The position numbers were made by a program, and so were the translations under genes. 29,834 nucleotides of DNA from NCBI GenBank assembly GCA_031421855.1, contig JANOPN010000004.1:1-29834 (forward strand), read 5' to 3'. Positions 21,957-27,511 of this stretch are shown one piece after another. The notes under the pieces were generated by a model. The model made no database searches, had not been told where the DNA came from, and worked only from the letters and a program-made list of their open reading frames with translations. How positions within the stretch are numbered: position 1 is the first letter of the stretch; every line of letters starts with the position of its first letter. The DNA is from JAAFHN01 sp031421855 (GTDB lineage Bacteria > Pseudomonadota > Gammaproteobacteria > Burkholderiales > Burkholderiaceae_C).

Positions 21957-22402
21957 CCACCCCGAACCTGTTGGCGATGATTGGCGGCCCTTTGTTGGTC
22001 GTTGCGGGCTTCATGACTTACGGCTGGGCCGGTGTCGCCTTGGTCGTGGGCGGCGGGCTGATGTGGGCGTTGCTTCATTTTTCGCGCACCATGCAAGTGC
22101 TCAAGCGTGCGGCAAACCGCCCGGTTGGCTGGGTTGCCAGCGCGGTCATGTTCAATTCACAGCTCACGCCGGGGCTCAACATGTTGCAAGTCGTGCGCAT
22201 GACCACGGCGCTTGGCCAAAGCGTCTTGCCCCTAGACGCCGCTCAAAATGAGTCGTGGCAATGGCGCGACGACGGTGACATCAGCGTCACGGTGACGTTC
22301 GCATCGGGCAAGGTCACCCAATGGGAGATGACGCGACCGCAACAGACGGATGCCGTCACGACTGACTCAGCCGCCCCAACACCAGCGCCAACCACGCAAT
22401 GA
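21947..22402 (+). CDS. small membrane protein of unknown function (151 aa)
   Basis: The product has two adjacent hydrophobic segments (LLAMIGGPLLVVAGFMTYGW and AGVALVVGGGLMWALLHF, about 8-45), followed by a cytoplasmic or periplasmic domain with VGWVASAVMFNSQLTPG and a beta-rich WQWRDDGDISVTVTFASGKV. It ends in a Thr/Pro/Ala-rich tail. I do not recognise a named family beyond small hypothetical proteins of this type in Burkholderiales. It starts 6 bp after the monooxygenase stop, inside the tail of an intergenic repeat copy. Its 3' end overlaps the convergent DUF3429 gene by 47 bp. Confidence 0.75.
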   Translation: MKFTTPNLLAMIGGPLLVVAGFMTYGWAGVALVVGGGLMWALLHFSRTMQVLKRAANRPVGWVASAVMFNSQLTPGLNMLQVVRMTTALGQSVLPLDAAQNESWQWRDDGDISVTVTFASGKVTQWEMTRPQQTDAVTTDSAAPTPAPTTQ

Positions 22403-22832
22403 AGGTGAGGCGCGTGCGAAGGCGCATGTAGCTCGTTGCAAATGGCCAGCCTTGCGTTAGGCGTCGGTCGGCAACCCAACAAACCACCAAGCTGACCGAA
22501 GCCAGCGGCGCGCCGACGCTCAAAGGCAGGCACGCCGCCGCCCAACCCAGCAAACTCGGAACGACGCCCCAGATGTAGATCAGCGGCTCGTGGCGATTGG
22601 CGGCCAGTGCCAACCCCCAATGCACCGCGCCCAAAAACGACAAAATCACCGCTGCATAAACGAGCTGGATGTGCAGCATTTGGGCAGCCGTTGCCGCGTC
22701 AACCCACCACGCCCCCAATCCCAGTCCGACAAAGGGCACCAAGCCCGCATAGCCCAGCGGGGCAAGGATGTTGGGGATTTTGCGAGGTGGCTGCGCAGTT
22801 TGAGGCGGCGCTGGGTTGATTTGGTCGATCAT
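22356..22832 (-). CDS. DUF3429 integral membrane protein
   Basis: The 158-residue product has a Pro-rich N-terminus and four to five hydrophobic segments: LGYAGLVPFVGLGLGAWWV, LVYAAVILSFLGAVHWGLAL, IYIWGVVPSLLGWAAACLP, ASVSLVVCWVADRRL, and a C-terminal LTFIAWLALVLG. The ILSFLGAVHWGLAL signature is that of DUF3429, an inner-membrane family of unknown function. Its C-terminal codons overlap the end of the convergent 151-residue gene by 47 bp. The upstream 70 bp are a copy of the intergenic repeat, which leaves little room for a promoter of its own; it may be transcribed from the toxin-antitoxin side. Confidence 0.85.
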   Translation of the reverse strand: MIDQINPAPPQTAQPPRKIPNILAPLGYAGLVPFVGLGLGAWWVDAATAAQMLHIQLVYAAVILSFLGAVHWGLALAANRHEPLIYIWGVVPSLLGWAAACLPLSVGAPLASVSLVVCWVADRRLTQGWPFATSYMRLRTRLTFIAWLALVLGRLSQS

Positions 22833-22838
22833 AAAATA

Positions 22839-22902
22839 ATAGCAACAAACTCAATGAATTCGGATACCAATGGCATATTTGACGCGAAAAATGATCAAAA
22901 AC
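22839..22902 (+). repeat. dispersed intergenic repeat, copy 8 (near consensus)
   Basis: ATAGCAACAAACTCAATGAA is followed by TTCGGATACCAATGGCATAT and a GATCAAAAAC tail. It lies between the DUF3429 gene and the PIN-domain gene, both on the minus strand. Confidence 0.9.
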
Positions 22903-22909
22903 CCCCAAC

Positions 22910-23434
22910 TTAGCCTGTGGGCAGCACCCATGCGTGCTCAGGAGCCAGACGCTTGAAGTCGCGATCGAACGTGACGAGTCTGAGCGCGTTTGACTGCGCG
23001 GTGGCGGCCAAATAAGCGTCGGTCCACAGCCTTGCAGGCAGCGCCCCTAGCCCATCTGCCGCAGCGATGATTTCACCCAACTTCACGTCTATGTTCGCGT
23101 TTTCGGCCAGCAATCCAATCGACGGGAGCGCCCGAAACCCTTGGTAAACGCCCCAAGCCTGCGCCAAGCCGAGTGCGCCAGCGCCCACTACTTTGGCTTG
23201 GCACAGGAGTCGCACCAAGCCCAGCATGGTGACCCGACAAAACCACAGTTTGGCTGCTTGTGAGCGCTGCGCATGAAACTGAGCCCAATAGCGACTTGCC
23301 TGCGCGTGGTGAGGGTGTTCTTGTACGGCGAGCGCCAACCAAACGTTGATGTCGGGCAAGTCGCCTTCGACGCCGCGTTCGTGCATCGACCGCCATTTCG
23401 GCGGTGGCTCGGACGCGGTTAAAACGGTGGCCAT
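22910..23434 (-). CDS. vapC: PIN-domain ribonuclease toxin, VapC type
   Basis: The product (174 residues, or 158 if translation starts at the ATG at 23386) has the PIN-domain layout of VapC toxins, which are Mg-dependent ribonucleases that usually cleave tRNA or rRNA. The first acidic residue is in LPDINVWLALA. A central helix contains RVTMLGLVRLL. The later acidic residues are in LWTDAYLAATA and VTFDRDFKRL. VapC proteins commonly begin only a few residues before LPDxNVW, so the shorter start is attractive. It lies 22 bp downstream of the ribbon-helix-helix antitoxin gene on the same strand, the normal antitoxin-first order. Confidence 0.86.
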   Translation of the reverse strand: MATVLTASEPPPKWRSMHERGVEGDLPDINVWLALAVQEHPHHAQASRYWAQFHAQRSQAAKLWFCRVTMLGLVRLLCQAKVVGAGALGLAQAWGVYQGFRALPSIGLLAENANIDVKLGEIIAAADGLGALPARLWTDAYLAATAQSNALRLVTFDRDFKRLAPEHAWVLPTG

Positions 23435-23456
23435 GGTGGTTCGATGACTGCCTGAC

Positions 23457-23705
23457 TCAGTCGGTTGATGCAGCCAACTCAGCCAAGTCGGCGTTGTTGA
23501 GTTGCGCCAAATTCAACGCCATGACCCCGCCCAAGGACACGCTGGGCAGTGCCAAGACCGACATCTCGCGCGGTTCAGGTGGTAGCGGCGCAAGGCCAAT
23601 TTCGATCAAATCAATGACCAAATCTCGAAGCGTTCGCCCCTCCAAGGCCGCGCGCGATTTGAGGTGGCGAAACAGCGGCTCGGGAAAATCAAGGCTGGTG
23701 CGCAT
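23457..23705 (-). CDS. vapB: ribbon-helix-helix antitoxin, VapB type
   Basis: The product is 82 residues from the ATG at 23705 (MRTSLDFPEPLFRHLKSRAA); a longer frame to 23780 would run over the operator and into the divergent gene. The N-terminus is a ribbon-helix-helix DNA-binding domain: strand RTSLDFP, helix EPLFRHLKSRAALEG, then TLRDLVIDLIEIGL. The C-terminal ~40 residues would wrap the PIN toxin. Antitoxins of this kind repress their own operon, strengthened by bound toxin. A perfect 20-bp palindrome is placed 4 bp upstream of the start. Confidence 0.84.
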   Translation of the reverse strand: MRTSLDFPEPLFRHLKSRAALEGRTLRDLVIDLIEIGLAPLPPEPREMSVLALPSVSLGGVMALNLAQLNNADLAELAASTD

Positions 23706-23709
23706 GTTT

Positions 23710-23729
23710 GCATTTTTGCACAAAAATGC
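23710..23729. promoter_or_regulatory. palindromic operator of the toxin-antitoxin operon
   Basis: GCATTTTTG-CA-CAAAAATGC is a perfect 9-2-9 inverted repeat just before the antitoxin start. A TGCATTTT/AAAATGC dyad of this length next to a ribbon-helix-helix gene is the expected autoregulatory site (inference). Confidence 0.6.
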
Positions 23730-23773
23730 GTTGGATGGTTGTTGGCCTTCGTTGACATCGCTACCATTGGCCC

Positions 23774-24337
23774 ATGCCACAAGACACCGCGCCCACTGAG
23801 CCTAACCCGTCAACTGCGATTGCCCAAACTCGCAATTGGCTTGAAAAATCCGTCATCGGGCTTAACTTGTGCCCGTTCGCAAAGCCTGTCCACGCAAGTA
23901 GGCGCATACTTTTTGTAGAGAGCTTGGCCACGAATGAGGCTGAGTTGCTGAGTGACTTGCAGCGCGAATTGTTGGCGCTCAACGAGGCCGACCCAGTCAA
24001 AGTCGAGACGACGCTGTTGGTCGCCCCCGGCGTTTTGGCTGATTTTCTCGACTACAACGACTTCCTTGACTTGGCCGATGAACTGCTTGAGGTGCTCGAG
24101 CTCGACGGCATCATCCAAGTGGCGAGCTTTCATCCGCAGTACCAGTTTGGCGGCACCGAGGTCGACGACGTGACCAACTTCACCAACCGCTCGCCATATC
24201 CCAGCCTGCATTTGCTGCGCGAGTCATCGGTCGAAATCGCCGTGGACACACACCCCAACATCGACGAAATCCCTGAACGCAACATGGCGACGCTGAGACA
24301 GCTCGGTGTCGATGGCTGGCACGCGTTGGTTGATTAG
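23774..24337 (+). CDS. DUF1415 family protein
   Basis: The 187-residue product matches the DUF1415 pattern: TRNWLEKSVIGLNLCPFAKP near the start, then VETTLLVAPGVLADFLDYND, FLDLADELLE, IIQVASFHPQYQFGG, DDVTNFTNRSPYP and a C-terminal VDTHPNIDEIPERN. The family is soluble and widespread in proteobacteria; its function is unknown. The conserved GLNLCPFA cysteine and the HPQYQF and HPNIDEIPERN histidines could form a metal or catalytic site. It is transcribed divergently from the toxin-antitoxin operon across a 68-bp gap. Confidence 0.92.
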   Translation: MPQDTAPTEPNPSTAIAQTRNWLEKSVIGLNLCPFAKPVHASRRILFVESLATNEAELLSDLQRELLALNEADPVKVETTLLVAPGVLADFLDYNDFLDLADELLEVLELDGIIQVASFHPQYQFGGTEVDDVTNFTNRSPYPSLHLLRESSVEIAVDTHPNIDEIPERNMATLRQLGVDGWHALVD

Positions 24338-24488
24338 CCCCGCTGGCCCTGTCAGTTTGGTCGGTTTGGCGCGACGAACTGACCCGCAGCCCTTGACCGG
24401 TGTGCCATCAAGCCAACTTGTGCCCAGACTCGGATAATGCAAGCTTGGCGCGTCTTTGCGCCCCTACTTCCCCTATTTGTTGATATTC

Positions 24489-26777
24489 ATGCAAACTTCA
24501 GAGCAACCCATCCTTCGTGACATCGTTTTGGTGGGGGGGGGTCACAGCCATGTTGGCGTGCTCAAGAGCTTTGGCATGAAGCCCATCCCCGGCGTGCGGC
24601 TGACCCTCATTTGCACCGACATGCACACACCGTATTCGGGCATGTTGCCTGGCTACGTCGCTGGGCACTATGGTTATGACGATGTGCACATTGACTTAAG
24701 CCGCTTGGCTGTCTTTGCTGGCGCGCGGTTGTATCGGGCTGAGGTCACGGGCATCGACAGGGCCAACCAAAAAGTCATTTGCAAGGGCCGCCCACCCGTG
24801 CCCTACGACCAGTTGTCAATCAACATCGGGTCAACACCGCAACTGGGCGGCGTGCCAGGGGCCACGGAACACGCCGTGGCTGTCAAGCCGATTCAGCGCT
24901 TCAACGACCGCTGGCTGGCCTTGCTTGAGCGCGTGAAGGCGCAACCGGGCAAAACCACGATTGCCGTGGTCGGCGCCGGTGCGGGCGGTGTTGAGTTGCT
25001 GCTTGCGATGCAATTTCGGCTGCGCAATGAGCTCAAAGCGCTGGGGCGCAGCGCGGACGAGCCGGTTTTTCACCTATTCACCAGCAGTGCCGATGTTTTG
25101 CCCACACACAACGCGGGCGTGCGTGGACGCTTTGAAGCGGTTTTAAATGAGCGCGGTGTCGTCGTTCATCGAGGCGCCGAGGTCAGCCAAGTCTCAGCCG
25201 GGCGCTTGCAAACCGCAAAGGGCGAAGCCCTAAATGCCGATGAGATTGTCTGGGTCACGCGCGCGGGCGGCGCGGCCTGGCTCAAAGACACCGGCTTGGC
25301 GCTGGACGCTGAAGGGTTCATTCGCGTCAAAGACACGCTGCAAACCATCACCGACCCGCTTGTTTTTGCGGCGGGCGACATCGCCAGCATGGACAACTTC
25401 AAGCTCGAGAAGGCGGGCGTATTTGCGGTGCGCCAAGGCAAGCCGCTGACTGAAAACCTGCGACGCGCCGTCGGTGGTGCCGCCCTTGATGACTACCGCC
25501 CACAAACGACGTGGCTGGCGCTCATCAGCACCGGCGACCAATACGCCGTCGCATCCAAAGGCGCGTTGGGCTTTGCCGGGGCTTGGGTTTGGCGCTGGAA
25601 AGACTGGATTGACCGCCGTTTCATGACCAAGTTTCAAGACTTGCCCGAGATGGACTTGAGCAAACCGGCCGCGCCACCACCGAGCGCCAGCGACGTCAAA
25701 CTCACCTCTGAGGAGTCCTTGCAGGCCATCAGCGCCATCGCGATGCGCTGCGGCGGATGCGGTGCCAAGGTCGGCGCAACCGTGTTGTCGCGCGCACTGA
25801 GCAACTTGCACCCCGTTGACCGAGACGACGTGGTCATTGGCCTCAAAGACCCCGACGACGCTGCCGTGGTGCGCGTACCGGCGGGCAAAGCCATGGTGCA
25901 TTCGGTCGACTTTTTCAGATCGTTCATCGACGACCCCTATGTGTTTGGCAAGGTCGCCGCCAACCACGCCCTGGGCGACATCTGGGCCATGGGCGCATTG
26001 GCGCAGTCGGCCACAGCCGTTTGCACCGTACCCACCGGGCTCGAAAGCAAAGTCGAAGACGTGCTCTTCCAAATGATGACGGGCGCGCTCGAGGTCCTAA
26101 ACGACGCCAATTGCGCGTTGGTTGGCGGCCACACGGGCGAGGGCAAGGAGCTCGCGCTGGGTTTTGCCATCAACGGGCTGATTGACGACGACCCGGCCAA
26201 AATATTGCGCAAAAGCGGCATGAACCCCGGCGATGTGTTGATTCTCACCAAGCCCATCGGCACCGGCACTTTGTTTGCCGCCCACGCGCGCCTAGCCGCC
26301 AAGGGCCGCTGGATCGACGCCGCGCTCAACTCCATGGTGGTGTCCAACCGCTTGGGCGCGCAGTGCCTGAACGAATTTGGCGCAACCGCATGTACCGACC
26401 TCACCGGCTTTGGCTTGTTGGGCCACTTGGTCGAAATGACGCGCCCAAGCGGCGTGGATGCCGAGTTGTGGATGAGCCAATTGCCCATGCTCGACGGAGC
26501 CGAAGCATGCGTGGCCGCAGGCATCGTCAGCTCACTCCAAGGGGCCAACGTGCGCTTGCGTCGCGCCCTGCGCAACCAAGAAGACTGGGTCAAACACCCC
26601 CGCTACCCACTGATTTTCGACCCCCAAACCGCCGGTGGCCTGCTCGCCAGCGTGCCCGCAAATCGCGTCGACGACTGCATCGCGGCGCTCAAGGCGCTGG
26701 GATACGTTCACACCGTCAAAATCGGTCAAATACGAGAGCAAGCCGACGCAATCGAGCCAATTGTGTTGATGCCTTGA
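24489..26777 (+). CDS. selD: flavoprotein oxidoreductase fused to selenide, water dikinase (SelD)
   Basis: The 762-residue product joins two enzymes. Residues 1-~390 are an NDH-2-like pyridine nucleotide-disulfide oxidoreductase (IVLVGGGHSHVG, 12-23; AVVGAGAGGVELLLAM; VFAAGDIASM), the module known to occur N-terminal to SelD. Residues ~415-762 are selenophosphate synthetase, which makes selenophosphate from selenide and ATP: catalytic MRCGGCGAKVG with C424 and K427, VHSVDFFRSFIDDPY, ANHALGDIWAMGA, GGHTGEGKELALGFAING and FDPQTAGGLLASVP. The nucleophile is Cys, not Sec. The start is the ATG at 24489; an upstream in-frame ATG at 24456 is less likely. Codons for G16-G18 form a run of nine G. No selA, selB, selC or selenouridine synthase gene lies in the window, so its user is elsewhere. 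Confidence 0.95.
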   Translation: MQTSEQPILRDIVLVGGGHSHVGVLKSFGMKPIPGVRLTLICTDMHTPYSGMLPGYVAGHYGYDDVHIDLSRLAVFAGARLYRAEVTGIDRANQKVICKGRPPVPYDQLSINIGSTPQLGGVPGATEHAVAVKPIQRFNDRWLALLERVKAQPGKTTIAVVGAGAGGVELLLAMQFRLRNELKALGRSADEPVFHLFTSSADVLPTHNAGVRGRFEAVLNERGVVVHRGAEVSQVSAGRLQTAKGEALNADEIVWVTRAGGAAWLKDTGLALDAEGFIRVKDTLQTITDPLVFAAGDIASMDNFKLEKAGVFAVRQGKPLTENLRRAVGGAALDDYRPQTTWLALISTGDQYAVASKGALGFAGAWVWRWKDWIDRRFMTKFQDLPEMDLSKPAAPPPSASDVKLTSEESLQAISAIAMRCGGCGAKVGATVLSRALSNLHPVDRDDVVIGLKDPDDAAVVRVPAGKAMVHSVDFFRSFIDDPYVFGKVAANHALGDIWAMGALAQSATAVCTVPTGLESKVEDVLFQMMTGALEVLNDANCALVGGHTGEGKELALGFAINGLIDDDPAKILRKSGMNPGDVLILTKPIGTGTLFAAHARLAAKGRWIDAALNSMVVSNRLGAQCLNEFGATACTDLTGFGLLGHLVEMTRPSGVDAELWMSQLPMLDGAEACVAAGIVSSLQGANVRLRRALRNQEDWVKHPRYPLIFDPQTAGGLLASVPANRVDDCIAALKALGYVHTVKIGQIREQADAIEPIVLMP

Positions 26778-26809
26778 GCCAACTCAGTACTTGCATTGAT
26801 GTGAAAATC

Positions 26810-26880
26810 ATAGCAACAAACTCAATGGATTCGGTGATCAGAGGCATATTTTCCATAAAATTTGCCTCAAATGGTTGAAA
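26810..26880 (+). repeat. dispersed intergenic repeat, copy 9 (near consensus)
   Basis: ATAGCAACAAACTCAATGGA is followed by TTCGGTGATCAGAGGCATAT and a long A-rich tail. It lies 32 bp downstream of the selD stop. Confidence 0.9.
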
Positions 26881-27074
26881 CATGGCTGCCAGCGGCATCG
26901 CGCGAGCTGCGCCGCCGAGGTTGTCCCCGTGTCGGCTGGGATCAAGTGGTTCCGTGTCCGTTTGAGGTCGTCGAGGCGGCTGACTCGTCACTTGCCTCGT
27001 GCGCGTGCGTGACCCGACCAATCGTGAGCCGCGAACTGGCACAGAGCAAGACAGGGGTTGCGCTGCGTTCTTAA
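26871..27074 (+). CDS. small frame of uncertain reality (67 aa)
   Basis: An ATG in the tail of the repeat opens a 67-residue frame: VETWLPAASRELRRRGCPRV, then DQVVPCPFEVVEAADSSLAS and a C-rich end. No ribosome binding site or known family is visible. It may be a remnant or chance frame in the gene-poor 26778-27511 stretch, in which I see no other gene. Confidence 0.2.
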   Translation: MVETWLPAASRELRRRGCPRVGWDQVVPCPFEVVEAADSSLASCACVTRPIVSRELAQSKTGVALRS

Positions 27075-27311
27075 ACCTAAAAGCCGCAGTTGAGCGGGAT
27101 AGAGTGGGCGCGCACTGGGTCGATCCAGCAAGGCGCGACGACGCGGCGGCCCCGTGGCCGCAAGGAGAAGCAACGCCGCTGGGCGGCCAAGGGTGGGCTC
27201 AATTTCGCCCGCAGCGCTTTCACCCATTGGGTGAGTCGATTAGAAGTAAAAACATGAACCAGATCAAATGCTTAAAGAGAGTTTGAAGTGGTCAACTGCG
27301 GTTTTTAGGTT
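27074..27311. mobile_element. small element bounded by 20-bp inverted repeats (MITE- or IS-remnant-like)
   Basis: AACCTAAAAGCCGCAGTTGA (27074-27093) and TCAACTGCGGTTTTTAGGTT (27292-27311) are inverted copies with one mismatch. The ~200 bp between them contain no convincing gene and include a GC-rich part (CAAGGAGAAGCAACGCCGCT). No clear target-site duplication flanks the ends. A miniature transposable element or the stub of an insertion sequence fits, but the family is unknown. Confidence 0.5.
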
Positions 27312-27346
27312 AAATCTTCGAAAAGGTTAGGATATGCATGTGTGAG

Positions 27347-27376
27347 CCCTCTTTGCGCGACATCGCGCTCAAAGGG
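27347..27376 (+). other. hairpin in the RHS leader (distal)
   Basis: GCGCGA-CA-TCGCGC is a perfect 6-2-6 stem, extended outward by CCCTCTTT pairing imperfectly with AAAGGG. It lies ~140 bp before the RHS start. It is not followed by a T-run, so it is not a simple terminator. Confidence 0.5.
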
Positions 27377-27422
27377 TACTCGTGGGTTTGATTTGAATCA
27401 CAGATCAATCGTGCTCAGTCAA

Positions 27423-27462
27423 GTGCGACCCGGTGTATTGCATACACCGGGTAGAAGCGCAC
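27423..27462 (+). promoter_or_regulatory. strong hairpin/operator-like palindrome in the RHS leader
   Basis: ACCCGGTGTA-TTGCA-TACACCGGGT (27428-27452) is a perfect 10-5-10 inverted repeat. It is extended by GTGCG on the left and, across a 5-nt bulge, CGCAC on the right. It ends ~50 nt before the RHS ribosome binding site. It could be an operator for a dimeric regulator or an RNA structure. Confidence 0.6.
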
Positions 27463-27511
27463 CACTAAGATCTGTCGTCAAGAAGTCAAATCTGATACGG
27501 GAGTACTCAAA

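Noticed and set aside
26363..26878. A 171-codon plus-strand frame overlapping the end of selD and the repeat
   Set aside because: It is Arg-rich, lies inside the strong SelD C-terminal domain and runs into the intergenic repeat; it is a shadow frame.
26880..27070. Possible tRNA-Sec or other RNA gene next to selD
   Set aside because: No acceptor stem, TCA anticodon loop or TTCGA-type T-loop could be placed.
27292..27315. Integron attC-like GTTAAAT
   Set aside because: The partner RYYYAAC core is missing, spacing between the arms is too long, and no integrase is present.
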